Assembly: GCA_038232455.1 (NCBI GenBank)
Contig: JBBSHU010000044.1
Location: 1-23,154, forward strand
Length of the DNA stretch: 23,154 bases
Source of the DNA: DATAQC01 sp038232455
GTDB lineage: Bacteria; Actinomycetota; Acidimicrobiia; Acidimicrobiales; AC-14
Direction: 5' to 3'
Part shown: piece by piece, positions 13,104-21,196 of the stretch
Layout: the number at the start of each line of letters is the position of its first letter
Position numbering within the stretch: the first letter of the stretch is position 1
Program-made: the position numbers and the translations under genes
Notes under the pieces: generated by a model
The model's input: the letters and a program-made list of their open reading frames with translations, nothing else
Told to the model about the DNA's origin: nothing
Database searches by the model: none

Positions 13104-13667
13104 TCAAAACTGCGGCGCGTCCTCGTCCACGAGGAGGCATTCGAGCAGGTAGTCGGCCCGACCGTCGTCGTCCTGCCAGGCGTCGGTGAAGCCCAGCTCC
13201 TCCCAACCCGGTTCTTCAGGCCCGCCGTAGAGTCCCTCCAGTCCGCTCAGAGGGTCGCTCAGGCCTCCGACATCGCCGACACCGCCGGTCCGGTGGAAGG
13301 CCCGCTCGACGAACCAGGTGTGGCGAAGCGATGGCAGGCCCTCGGCGGGGAGATGATCCGGGCTCAACATGAGCGTCCCCCGGCCACTCAGGTGATGTCC
13401 GACCTCGACGCCGGCGGGCGGTCGACCCCGACAGCCCACGAGCAGGCCGCAATCGAGTAGCCAGACCTGTTCGCCGACCGCCTCGACCCGGGCCACCAGG
13501 TCGTACCGGTAACTGTCGACCCGCACGGCGGTGGGCGGGCCCGAAGCCTGGTCCCAGGCCTCGGTCCGGACCTCCACGACGAACTCGGCCGGTTGGCCGC
13601 GATGGAAGTCCGGGTAGGTGCCACCCTGGATCGCCGACGGATCGAGTGCGAAGTGCCAGCGAGACAA
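13104..13667 (-). CDS. Protein of unknown function, coupled to the GH65 gene
   Basis: A 187-residue soluble protein that I do not recognise. It opens SRWHFALDPSAIQGGTYPDF and has a middle part predicted as beta-rich (VEVRTEAWDQ, YRYDLVARVEAVGEQVWLLD). It ends in an acidic stretch (DAWQDDDGRADYLLECLLVDEDAP). No signal peptide or transmembrane helix is visible. The TTG start at 13667 follows the GH65 stop directly (TAATTG), so it is read only through translational coupling if this start is right. I see no good in-frame ATG nearby. Position at the end of the phosphorylase operon hints at a role in the same sugar metabolism, but nothing in the sequence shows it. Confidence 0.65.
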   Translation of the reverse strand: MSRWHFALDPSAIQGGTYPDFHRGQPAEFVVEVRTEAWDQASGPPTAVRVDSYRYDLVARVEAVGEQVWLLDCGLLVGCRGRPPAGVEVGHHLSGRGTLMLSPDHLPAEGLPSLRHTWFVERAFHRTGGVGDVGGLSDPLSGLEGLYGGPEEPGWEELGFTDAWQDDDGRADYLLECLLVDEDAPQF

Positions 13668-16028
13668 TTATCGCGGCGCTTGGCGTCGAGCCGGGGCTCG
13701 GCCGGCGGGTTGCCTCGGGGCCACGACCTCGGGCGCCGGGGGAATGCGGTGGATCGCCGTCTTGGCCGCGGTGACCGTGAAAGCGGTGCCGTGGTGGGCG
13801 ACGTCGAGGGAATCGCCCTCCAGCAGCGAATACCGTGCCTGGCGGGCGGTGACGTCGACTTTGAGGCGGGTGCCCCGGTAGCAGAGCCGAAAGCTCAGCC
13901 GGGTGATGCGTTGGGGCAGGCGGGGAGCGAAGCTCAGCGCGCCACCGTGGTCACGCATGCCGCCGAAGCCGGCGACGGCAGCGAGCCAGGCCCCGGCCAG
14001 CGAGGCGATGTGGATGCCGTCGCGGGTGTTGTGCTGGAGGTCGCCGAGGTCCATGAGGGCGGCCTCGCCGAAGTAGTCGTGGGCCAGTTCGAGATGGCCG
14101 ACCTCGGCGGCCACGATGGCCTGGACGCAGGCCGACAACGACGAGTCCCGAACGGTCAGCGCCTCGTAGTAGTCGAAGTTGCGGAGCTTGGCCTCGGGCG
14201 TGAAGGCGTCGCCGCGCAGGTACAGGGCCAGCACGAGGTCGGCCTGCTTCACCACCTGCTTGCGATAGAGGTCGAAGTAGGGGAAGTGCAACAACAGCGG
14301 GTACTGGTCGGCCCCGGTTTTCTCGAAGTCCCAATGCCCGTGAGACGTGAAACCCTCGGCCTGGGGGTGCACCCCGATGGCCTCGTCGTAGGGGACCATC
14401 ATCGCCTTGGCCGCGTCGCGCCAGCTGGCCGCTTCCTCGGGATCGACCCCGAAAGGCGACGCGTGATCGGGGTGGCGCGCAACCGCGTCGGCCGCCGCCA
14501 GCAGGTTCTTCTGGGCCATGAGATTGGTGAAGACGTTGTTGTCGGCGACGGCGCTGTACTCGTCGGGGCCGGTGACGCCGTCGATGCGAAAGTGACCCTC
14601 GGCGTCGTGGTGGCCGAGCGATCGCCAGAGGCGGGCCGTGTCCACGAGCAACTCCAGGCCCACCTCGCGCTCGAAGGCCTCGTCGCCGGTGGCGTTCTGG
14701 TAGCGCACGACGGCGTCGGCGATGTCGGCCCCCAGGTGGAACGCAGCGGTGCCGGCGGGCCAGTAGCCGGAGCATTCCTCGCCCCGGATGGTGCGCCACG
14801 GGAACGCCGCGCCCTTGAGCCCCAGCTCGGTGGCGCGCGCCCGGGCCCGGTCGAGGGTGCGGTGACGCCACCGGAGGGCGTCGCCGGCGGCGCGGGGCAC
14901 CGTGTAGGTCAGGACGGGCAGGACGAACGACTCGGAGTCCCAGAACGCGTGCCCGTCGTAGCCCGGCCCGGTGAGTCCCTTGGCGGCGATGGCCCGCTGT
15001 TCGGAGCGCGCTCCGGCCTGGAGCACGTGGAAGAGGGCGAAACGTACGGCCTGTTGCAACTCGGCGTCGCCCTCCAGCTCGACGTCGGCCCGTCCCCAGA
15101 AGTCGTCGAGGTAGGCGCGCTGGGAGGCGAGGAGCTCGTCCCAACCGGTGTGGCGGGCTCCGGCCAGGGCCGCCTCGACCTGGCCCTCCACCGACGTGAG
15201 CGAGCGCCGGCTCGACCAGCCGTAGGCCAGGAACTTCACGATTCGCAGGACCTGCCCGGGCTGCAGCTCGGTGGCGACGGTGACCCGTCCCCGGTCGGCG
15301 CCGCTCTCTCCCTGGGTCTGGGTCTTCGGCGGCCCGTCGACGATGTGGTCCATGCCCGCGGCCATGAGCAGACGGCTCTTCCTGGTCGAGTGCACGAGCA
15401 CGGCTCGGGCGTCGCGATGGAAGTAGTACTCCGACTGCAACGGCGATGCCAGCGCCGCCGCGGCCCGCGGGTCTCCGTTGGTGACGGCCGTCGGCAGCGG
15501 CTCGTTGGCCACCAGCTCGGACTGCACCACCAGGCTGGCCGGGGCCTCGAGCGCCTCCACCTCGTAGTGGATGGCCGCGATGGAGCGTTGGACGAACGAC
15601 ACCAGCCGCACCGACGAGACACGAACGGCCTGGCCTGCGGGCGAGACCCACTCCGTAGTGCGCCGGAGAACCCCGGCCCGCAGGTCGAGGACACGCTCGT
15701 GCTTGCGGACCTGGCCGTAGCGCAGGTCGAAGGTCTCGTCGTCGACGAGCAGGCGGATGATCTTGCCGTTGGTGACGTTGATGACCGTCTCGCCGGTCTC
15801 GGGGTACCCGTACCCGCCCTCGGCGTAGGGGAGCGGGCGCCTCTCGCAGAAGCCGTTCATGTACGTGCCGGGCAGGCCGTGGGGCTCGCCCTCGTCGAGG
15901 TTCGCCCGCAGCCCGAGGTGCCCGTTGCCCAGCGCCAGCACCGACTCGCTCTGGGCCATGACCCTCATGTCGATGCCCGTCTCGCGAACCGCCCACGGCT
16001 CGACGGGGAACCCGGGATGTTGGATCAC
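13668..16028 (-). CDS. Glycoside hydrolase family 65 disaccharide phosphorylase
   Basis: A 786-residue GH65 protein, the same length as Rv3401. These enzymes split maltose, trehalose, kojibiose or related alpha-glucosides with phosphate, giving beta-glucose 1-phosphate. Features: N-terminal beta-sandwich (NGHLGLRANLDEGEPHGLPG near residues 35-54), (alpha/alpha)6 barrel with GYDGHAFWDSESF, general acid Glu490 in VTGPDEYSAV (close to Glu487 of the Lactobacillus maltose phosphorylase), and a phosphate-site region HGHWDFEKTGADQYP. A C-terminal beta-sheet domain and a basic Arg/Pro/Ala-rich tail follow. The GTG start overlaps the upstream beta-phosphoglucomutase stop by 4 nt. The substrate cannot be read from sequence. 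Confidence 0.94.
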   Translation of the reverse strand: MIQHPGFPVEPWAVRETGIDMRVMAQSESVLALGNGHLGLRANLDEGEPHGLPGTYMNGFCERRPLPYAEGGYGYPETGETVINVTNGKIIRLLVDDETFDLRYGQVRKHERVLDLRAGVLRRTTEWVSPAGQAVRVSSVRLVSFVQRSIAAIHYEVEALEAPASLVVQSELVANEPLPTAVTNGDPRAAAALASPLQSEYYFHRDARAVLVHSTRKSRLLMAAGMDHIVDGPPKTQTQGESGADRGRVTVATELQPGQVLRIVKFLAYGWSSRRSLTSVEGQVEAALAGARHTGWDELLASQRAYLDDFWGRADVELEGDAELQQAVRFALFHVLQAGARSEQRAIAAKGLTGPGYDGHAFWDSESFVLPVLTYTVPRAAGDALRWRHRTLDRARARATELGLKGAAFPWRTIRGEECSGYWPAGTAAFHLGADIADAVVRYQNATGDEAFEREVGLELLVDTARLWRSLGHHDAEGHFRIDGVTGPDEYSAVADNNVFTNLMAQKNLLAAADAVARHPDHASPFGVDPEEAASWRDAAKAMMVPYDEAIGVHPQAEGFTSHGHWDFEKTGADQYPLLLHFPYFDLYRKQVVKQADLVLALYLRGDAFTPEAKLRNFDYYEALTVRDSSLSACVQAIVAAEVGHLELAHDYFGEAALMDLGDLQHNTRDGIHIASLAGAWLAAVAGFGGMRDHGGALSFAPRLPQRITRLSFRLCYRGTRLKVDVTARQARYSLLEGDSLDVAHHGTAFTVTAAKTAIHRIPPAPEVVAPRQPAGRAPARRQAPR

Positions 16029-16831
16029 TGAGCTGGCCCGCTCGGGGGGCCGCTTGGGCCCTGTCCCCCGCTCAGGGGGCCGCTTGGGCCCTGGTCGTCG
16101 AGCAGTTGGGCGAGATCGGTGACCACCACGCTGGCGCCGTTGGCCCGAAGGCCGTCGGCGTGGCCCACCCGATCGACTCCGACCACGAAGGCGAAATTTC
16201 CGGCTCGGCCGGCGGCCACACCGGCCAGGGCGTCTTCGAAGACCACGGCCTGGTCGGGCCCGACGCCCAGAGCACGGGCCCCGGCGAGGAAGGTGTCGGG
16301 AGCGGGCTTGCCCGCCAGATGGTCACGCTCGGCCACCACCCCGTCGATACGGGTCTCGAAGAACTCGGCGATGCCCGCAGCGACGAGCACGTCGTGGCAG
16401 TTGGCACTCGACGACACCACCGCCCGGCTCAGGCCGGCGTCCCGTACGGCGGCCAGGTAGCGGCGGGAGCCCTCGTAGGCCTCGACGCCCTCCCGGCGCA
16501 TGATGTCGAGGACGAGCTCGTTCTTGCGATTGCCGAGTCCTCTGACCGTCTCGGCCGTGGGGGGGTCGTCGGATTCGCCTTCGGGCAACTCGATCCCCCT
16601 GGAGGCGAGGAACGACCTGACCCCGTCGTAGCGCGGCTTGCCGTCGACGTAGGTGTTGTAGTCGTCGGCGGCATCGAAGGGCACGAGCTTGCCGCCCGTC
16701 TTCTCCGCCCGCTGGCGGAGGTAGTCGTCGAACATCTGCTTCCACGCCTTGCCGTGCACCTTGGCGGTGTCGGTCAGCACGCCGTCGAGGTCGAACAGGC
16801 AGGCGGTCACGCCGTCGGGCAGTCCGAGCAC
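16025..16831 (-). CDS. pgmB: Beta-phosphoglucomutase (HAD superfamily)
   Basis: A 268-residue HAD-family mutase converting the phosphorylase product beta-glucose 1-phosphate to glucose 6-phosphate. Motif I is FDLDGVLTDT near the N-terminus with both catalytic Asp. The cap has ADDYNTYVDGKPRYDGVRSF and GLGNRKN. Motif II is VVSSSAN, motif III GKPAPD and motif IV VFEDALAGVAAGRAG. It closely resembles Rv3400. I place the start at GTG 16831 (VLGLPDGVTACLFDLDG) because TAAGTT lies 7 nt upstream, a leaderless pattern. GTG 16870 or TTG 16840 in frame would lengthen it. The last 22 residues (GPSGPLSGGQGPSGPPSGP) are encoded by the 30-bp repeat and are not part of the family. Confidence 0.92.
   Translation of the reverse strand: MLGLPDGVTACLFDLDGVLTDTAKVHGKAWKQMFDDYLRQRAEKTGGKLVPFDAADDYNTYVDGKPRYDGVRSFLASRGIELPEGESDDPPTAETVRGLGNRKNELVLDIMRREGVEAYEGSRRYLAAVRDAGLSRAVVSSSANCHDVLVAAGIAEFFETRIDGVVAERDHLAGKPAPDTFLAGARALGVGPDQAVVFEDALAGVAAGRAGNFAFVVGVDRVGHADGLRANGASVVVTDLAQLLDDQGPSGPLSGGQGPSGPPSGPAQ
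16038..16091. repeat. 30-bp-period GC-rich repeat, two copies (locus B)
   Basis: Copies at 16038-16061 and 16068-16091 are inverted versions of the core at 9571-9624, with two and one mismatches. They have the same 30-bp period. Here they lie inside the 3' end of pgmB and encode a decapeptide repeat GPSG(P)xSG(G/P)xQ. Confidence 0.9.
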
Positions 16832-16838
16832 GGGCGGC

Positions 16839-16844
16839 AACTTA
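16839..16844 (-). promoter_or_regulatory. Putative leaderless -10 of the pgmB-GH65 operon
   Basis: TAAGTT on the minus strand lies 7 nt before GTG 16831. The same spacing is seen for trpG. Confidence 0.4.
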
Positions 16845-16920
16845 TCCGACCGACACGGCGACCACCCCACTGGCTGGTGAACCCGTGGTGTACGGCGGCC
16901 GTGCGACACTCGGACCAGCC

Positions 16921-17754
16921 ATGCAGAGACGCGTTCGACGACGAGTCGCCGTCGGGGCCATCGCTGTGGCCGTGGTCGTCACCGGCATCGTGGTGACCCG
17001 GGTCGGCACGTCGACCCCTCGAGTGGAACCGGACCCCTCCTGTACGGCGACGGCGGGAGCCGCCGATTTCGCCGTCGACCTGGCCCAGGCCGCCAATGCC
17101 GCCACCATCGCCGTGGTGGGCAAGCGCAGGGGGATGTCGGATCACGCCGTGACGGTGGCCCTGGCAGCCGCGCTGCAGGAGTCCCGACTGAGGAACCTCG
17201 ATTTCGGCGACCGTGACTCCGTCGGCCTGTTCCAGCAGCGACCTTCCCAGGGATGGGGCACTCCGGCCCAACTGACGAACCCCCGCTACGCGGCCACATC
17301 GTTCTACGGGGCACTGGCCGACGTGCCCGGCTGGGAGACCATGGACGTCACCGAGGCGGCTCAGCATGTGCAGCGCAGCGCCGCGCCCGACGCCTATGCC
17401 CGGTGGGAGCCGCAGGCCCGGGTTCTCGCCCAGGCTCTGACCGGGGAGGCGCCGGCCGGATTCACGTGTCGCTTCACCAGTCCTCGCTCGGTCAGCGGGG
17501 TCGCACCGCTCGGTGCGGTCATGGCGGCCGAGCTGGGCGCCTCCACGGTGGGGGTGGATGTGACGACGGCACGCGGTTGGACCGTGGCCGGCTGGCTGGT
17601 GGCTCACGCTCACGCCTATCGGATCACCGAGGTCACCTTCGCCGGCCGGCGCTGGACGCCCTCGTCCGGGAAGTGGGAGGCGCCCGGGCCGGTCGGCAAC
17701 CAGGTGCGACTACGCCGGGCCGGCATCCGGGCCGGCGCCGAACTCACGTCGTGA
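16921..17754 (+). CDS. Secreted or membrane-anchored lysozyme/transglycosylase-like protein
   Basis: A 277-residue protein with a basic start and one hydrophobic segment (MQRRVRRR then about residues 9-27), acting as a signal anchor or signal peptide. The exported part contains AVTVALAAALQESRLRNLDF, DRDSVGLFQQRPSQGWGTP and later TEAAQHVQRS. This is a well-conserved actinobacterial block resembling the lysozyme-like fold of transglycosylases, with Glu87 in LQESRL as the likely acid. The C-terminal part (about 160-277) carries VTTARGWTVAGWLVAHAHAY and TPSSGKWEAP and may be a separate domain. ATG 16921 is preferred; ATG 16885 would put a non-hydrophobic extension before the arginines. Substrate unproven; peptidoglycan is likely. 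Confidence 0.78.
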   Translation: MQRRVRRRVAVGAIAVAVVVTGIVVTRVGTSTPRVEPDPSCTATAGAADFAVDLAQAANAATIAVVGKRRGMSDHAVTVALAAALQESRLRNLDFGDRDSVGLFQQRPSQGWGTPAQLTNPRYAATSFYGALADVPGWETMDVTEAAQHVQRSAAPDAYARWEPQARVLAQALTGEAPAGFTCRFTSPRSVSGVAPLGAVMAAELGASTVGVDVTTARGWTVAGWLVAHAHAYRITEVTFAGRRWTPSSGKWEAPGPVGNQVRLRRAGIRAGAELTS

Positions 17755-17782
17755 GTGCCTCAGGCCGTGTGCCGGGAGGGGT

Positions 17783-18244
17783 CTACAGGGTGACCCAGTC
17801 GGTGACCACGGGTGAGGCCGTGTCGGGGAGACCAGGCTGACAGCGGAGGCTGACCGGCCCCGTCGGGATCGGTGACACCGAGAAGCCGCCAAGACCATCG
17901 ACGGCGACGGTGGTGCTGCCGCCTGGCCATCGCAATTCGACGTCGGCGACCGCCGGCGGCACGAGCCGGCCGGCCAGGCCGTCGGTGCCGACGTCGACCT
18001 CCACCGAGAGATGGCGTCCCACGAACGACAGGTGGCGTCCCCCTCCGGGTGGTCGGGCGGCCGGCGGATCGTCGAGCAGGGAGTCGTAGGCGAGGGCGGC
18101 GGGCTCCTTGTCGACCGTTCGACAGGAGAAGGCGGCGATGGCTGCGGCGCCGAGCTCGCCAGGGATGGGATCGAGCGTTGCGCCCAAGGCTCGAAGGGTC
18201 TTGGCCAGCGTCTTGTCGGGGTTGGCGCCCCGGTAGTTCTTCAT
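17783..18244 (-). CDS. Conserved actinobacterial protein of unknown function
   Basis: A 153-residue soluble protein. The N-terminal part has GAAAIAAFSCRTVDKEPAAL followed by AYDSLLDD; the rest is beta-rich (RHLSFVGRHLSVEVDVGTDG, GRLVPPAVADVELRWPGG, AVDGLGGFSVSPIPTGPVSL). The latter looks like a small carboxypeptidase-regulatory or transthyretin-like beta domain. I recall similar proteins next to ECF sigma factor genes in actinobacteria, with low certainty. Here no sigma factor is nearby; the gene follows serA by 65 nt on the same strand. The start ATG 18244 is firmly set by GGAGGT 6 nt upstream. Confidence 0.75.
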   Translation of the reverse strand: MKNYRGANPDKTLAKTLRALGATLDPIPGELGAAAIAAFSCRTVDKEPAALAYDSLLDDPPAARPPGGGRHLSFVGRHLSVEVDVGTDGLAGRLVPPAVADVELRWPGGSTTVAVDGLGGFSVSPIPTGPVSLRCQPGLPDTASPVVTDWVTL

Positions 18245-18250
18245 GGAGTG

Positions 18251-18256
18251 ACCTCC
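18251..18256 (-). promoter_or_regulatory. Strong Shine-Dalgarno of the 18244 gene
   Basis: GGAGGT on the minus strand, 6 nt before ATG 18244. It is one of the few clear ribosome binding sites in a window where many genes appear leaderless, and it fixes the start. Confidence 0.8.
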
Positions 18257-18309
18257 TACCCGTACTGAGCGCGCAGGAGTGGGCCTGATACCCCTTTACC
18301 CTTTAGCCT

Positions 18310-19878
18310 TTAGCCACCGACAGTGGCGATATGGAGGATCCCCGGCGCCCTGCGTAGCTCGGCCAGCACGGGTGCGGGCACAGGCTGGTCGGTGGAGAGG
18401 ACCATGAGGGCCGCCTCACCCGCCGGTGACCGGCCCACGTCCATGTCGGAGATGTTCACGCCGGCCTGGCCGACGGTGGCCCCGACCAGCCCGATGAGGC
18501 CGGGACGGTTCTCGTTGCGGACGATCACCATGTGGAGGGCCGGAGGGATGTCGACGGTGTGGTCGTCGACCATGACGAGGCGGGCCTCGGCCCGTAGGCC
18601 GAACAGGCTTCCGGCCAGGGAGTGGTCGCCGCCGCGCAGGGTGATGAGGTTCACGTAGTCGTGAGCCGCCGACGTCTTGGTTTCTTTGACCTCGATGCCC
18701 CGTTCCGTCGCCAGTTGGGGGGCGTTCACGTAGGACACCGGCTCGTCGCTCCCACTGCCGAGCAGGCCCTTCAGCACGGCCAGGGTGAGGATGCGGGTGT
18801 CGTAGTCGGCCAGCTGACCCTGGTACTCGACGATCAGGGCGGGCGGCACGCCGTCGTTCAGCGAGGCGAAGATGCCGCCCAGGCGCTCGGCCAGGGCCAG
18901 GTACGGCCGTACTGTCTCGGAGGCCTCCGAGGCGCTCACGTTCACCGCGTAGGGCACGAAGTCGCCGCCCAGGGCCAGCTGGACCTGCTCGGCGATGGTC
19001 TCGCCGGCCTTGTCCTGGGCCTCGGACGTGCTCGCCCCCAGGTGGGGCGTGACCACGACCGAGTCGAGGGCGAAGAGTGGCGACTCGGTGGTGGGCTCTT
19101 TGAGGAAGACATCGAGTGCCGCCCCGGCCACGAAGCCCTCGCCGATGGCCCACGCCAGGGCGTCCTCGTCGACGATGCCTCCCCGGGCGGTGTTGACGAT
19201 GCGCAGGCCGGGCTTGGCCCGGGCCAGCAGGTCGCGCCCGACCAGGCCCAGGGTCTCGGGCGTCTTGGGGAGGTGGATGGTGACGAAGTCGGCCGTGGCC
19301 ATCAGCTCGTCGAGGCTCATGAGCTCCACGCCCATCTGGCGGGCCCGCTCGGTCGACACGTAGGGGTCGTAGGCCACCAGCTGCATGCCGAACGCCAGGG
19401 CCCGCTGGGCCACCAGGGCGCCGACGCGACCCAGGCCCACGACCCCGAGGACCTTGCCGTGCAACTCCACGCCCGTCCACTGGGTCCGCTGCCATTTCCC
19501 CGCCTTGAGGGCGCTGTGGGCCTGGGGCAGGTTGCGGGCCTGGGCCAGCAGGAGGGCCATGGCGTGCTCGGCTGCCGAGATCACGTTGGACTGCGGAGCG
19601 TTGACGACCATGACCCCCCGCCGGGTGGCGGCGGCCACGTCGACGTTGTCGAGGCCGATGCCGGCCCGCCCGACCACGACCAGGCCGGTGCCCGCCTCGA
19701 GGACCTCGCTGGTGATCTGGGTCTCGGAGCGGATGATCACGGCGTTGGCAGTGGCCACCTCGGCCAGGAGCTCGGCCGGCGTGAGGCCCAGGCTGACCAC
19801 AACGTCGTGGCCGGCACGACGCAGCCGATCGAGTCCGCGGTCGGCAATGGTCTCGGTGATGAGGATCTTGGGCACCAC
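18310..19878 (-). CDS. serA: D-3-phosphoglycerate dehydrogenase (long form with ACT domain)
   Basis: A 522-residue enzyme for the first step of serine synthesis, oxidising 3-phosphoglycerate with NAD+. The NAD-binding loop is GLGRVG at 148-153. Catalytic residues are Arg232 (NTARGGIVDE), Glu261 (FLKEP) and His279 (TPHLGAST). Residues about 315-445 form the intervening domain typical of mycobacterial-type SerA. Residues about 450-522 form an ACT domain (HMVIVRNENRPGLIGLVGA, GVNISDMDVGR) that in relatives binds serine for feedback inhibition. Length fits Rv2996c (528). Start GTG 19878; a second GTG follows directly. TAAATT at 19929-19934 (minus) in a local AT-rich patch may be its -10. Confidence 0.96.
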   Translation of the reverse strand: MVPKILITETIADRGLDRLRRAGHDVVVSLGLTPAELLAEVATANAVIIRSETQITSEVLEAGTGLVVVGRAGIGLDNVDVAAATRRGVMVVNAPQSNVISAAEHAMALLLAQARNLPQAHSALKAGKWQRTQWTGVELHGKVLGVVGLGRVGALVAQRALAFGMQLVAYDPYVSTERARQMGVELMSLDELMATADFVTIHLPKTPETLGLVGRDLLARAKPGLRIVNTARGGIVDEDALAWAIGEGFVAGAALDVFLKEPTTESPLFALDSVVVTPHLGASTSEAQDKAGETIAEQVQLALGGDFVPYAVNVSASEASETVRPYLALAERLGGIFASLNDGVPPALIVEYQGQLADYDTRILTLAVLKGLLGSGSDEPVSYVNAPQLATERGIEVKETKTSAAHDYVNLITLRGGDHSLAGSLFGLRAEARLVMVDDHTVDIPPALHMVIVRNENRPGLIGLVGATVGQAGVNISDMDVGRSPAGEAALMVLSTDQPVPAPVLAELRRAPGILHIATVGG

Positions 19879-19928
19879 CCATGGTCGCGGACCTCAGCCG
19901 AGGACGCCAACCCGGCTGTTCTTTGCGC

Positions 19929-19934
19929 AATTTA
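19929..19934 (-). promoter_or_regulatory. Possible -10 of serA
   Basis: TAAATT on the minus strand lies in a short AT-rich patch of the 95-bp gap between the aminotransferase stop and serA. ACAAC and GTTGT flank its upstream side as a small inverted repeat (about 19935-19951). It would give a leader of about 45 nt. Confidence 0.3.
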
Positions 19935-19973
19935 CAACATCTTCGGTTGTCCTCCGCGCAGGGAGTGGCGGCG

Positions 19974-21176
19974 TCAGCTCAAGAACTTGGCGAGGCGGGT
20001 GATGCCCTCCGTCAGGGCGCCGTCACCCAGGGCGTAGGAAAGCCGGGCGTAACCGGGGGCTCCGAAGGCCTCGCCGGGCACGATGGCCACCTTGACCTCG
20101 TCGAGCAGCACGTCGGCCAGCTCCAAGGTGGTGGCCGGGCTGATTCCGCCCAGGTCTCGGCCCAGCACCCCGGCGAAGGAGGGGAAGGCGTAGAACGCGC
20201 CCTGGGGCTCGATGCACGTGACCCCGTCGATGGCGCCGAGCATCTCGTGCATGGTCCGCCGCCGGCGGTCGAAGGCCTCGCGCATCTCGCCGACACAGGC
20301 CTGGTCGCCGGTGAGGGCAGCCACGGCGGCCATCTGCGACACGTTGGCCACGTTGGAGGTGGCATGGGACTGCAGGTTGGCGGCGGCCTTGATCACGTCG
20401 GCGGGACCGACCATCCAACCCACCCTCCACCCGGTCATGGCGTAGGTCTTGGCCACTCCGTTGACGACCACGCAACGCCCGCGGATGTCGGCCGCCAGCC
20501 CGGGGATCGAGGAGAAACGGTTCTCGCCGTAGACCAGGTGCTCGTAGATCTCGTCGGTGACGATCCAAAGGCCCTTGGCCGCGGCCCACTGGCCGACAGC
20601 TTCGACCTCGTCGGCCGGGTACACCGCTCCCGTCGGGTTCGACGGCGAGACGAACAGCAGCACCTTGGTGCGGGGCGTGAGCGCCGCCTCCAGGGCGTCG
20701 ATCGTGGCCCGGAACCCGGTGGCCTCGTCGGTGGCGACGGCCACGGGCACCCCTCCGGCCAGGCGGATGGCCTCGGGGTAGGTGACCCAGAACGGCGCCG
20801 GCACCAGCACCTCGTCGCCGGGGTCGAGGAGGGTGGCGAAGGTGTTGTACACGGCGTGCTTGGCCCCGTTGGTGACGAGGACCTGGTTGGCCGCCACCTC
20901 CCAGCCGGAGTCGCGCGTCGTCTTGGCCGCCACCGCCTCCCGTAGCTCGGGCAGGCCGGCGGCCGCCGTGTACCGGTGGTTGCGCGGTACACGGGCGGCC
21001 TCGATGGCCGCCTCGACGATGTGAGGGGGCGTCGGGAAATCGGGTTCGCCCGCGCCGAAGCCGATGACGTCGGCGCCGCCGGCCTTCAAAGCCTTGGCTT
21101 TGGCGTCGACGGCCAGCGTGGCTGACTCTTCGATGGCGGCTATGCGGCGGGAAACGCGGTCAGAGGCATCGGGCAC
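19974..21176 (-). CDS. aspC: PLP-dependent aminotransferase, aspartate aminotransferase type (class I)
   Basis: A 400-residue fold-type I aminotransferase. The N-terminus RIAAIEESATLAVDAKAKAL and GFGAGEPDFPTP are typical of the Ib subgroup of aspartate aminotransferases. PLP contacts: Asn180 in SPSNPTGAVY, Asp208 and Tyr211 in TDEIYEHLVY, Schiff-base Lys243 in NGVAKTYAMTGWRVGW, and a C-terminal Arg in GYARLSYA that binds the substrate carboxylate. Probable reaction: aspartate plus 2-oxoglutarate; aromatic or prephenate activity is possible in this subgroup. GTG 21176 is 20 nt from the divergent serC ATG. It lies upstream of serA on the same strand with a 95-bp gap. Confidence 0.92.
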   Translation of the reverse strand: MPDASDRVSRRIAAIEESATLAVDAKAKALKAGGADVIGFGAGEPDFPTPPHIVEAAIEAARVPRNHRYTAAAGLPELREAVAAKTTRDSGWEVAANQVLVTNGAKHAVYNTFATLLDPGDEVLVPAPFWVTYPEAIRLAGGVPVAVATDEATGFRATIDALEAALTPRTKVLLFVSPSNPTGAVYPADEVEAVGQWAAAKGLWIVTDEIYEHLVYGENRFSSIPGLAADIRGRCVVVNGVAKTYAMTGWRVGWMVGPADVIKAAANLQSHATSNVANVSQMAAVAALTGDQACVGEMREAFDRRRRTMHEMLGAIDGVTCIEPQGAFYAFPSFAGVLGRDLGGISPATTLELADVLLDEVKVAIVPGEAFGAPGYARLSYALGDGALTEGITRLAKFLS

Positions 21177-21196
21177 GGGTGCGATAGTGGCACGTC
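21177..21196. promoter_or_regulatory. 20-bp divergent start region with shared -10-like GATAGTG/CACTATC
   Basis: Only 20 bp separate the GTG of the aminotransferase and the ATG of serC. GATAGT (21182-21187) lies 9 nt before serC. Its complement CACTAT lies 7 nt before the GTG on the other strand. Any -35 elements would have to be inside the opposite gene. Confidence 0.35.

Noticed and set aside
13593..16031. 812-residue open frame on the + strand
   Set aside because: Mirror of the GH65 gene, whose minus-strand frame has clear catalytic motifs.
18292..18312. Three 7-bp tandem units (CCCTTTA, CCCTTTA, GCCTTTA) at the serA stop
   Set aside because: Short, slippage-prone and partly coding; no clear function. 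They do place several stop-like triplets after serA.
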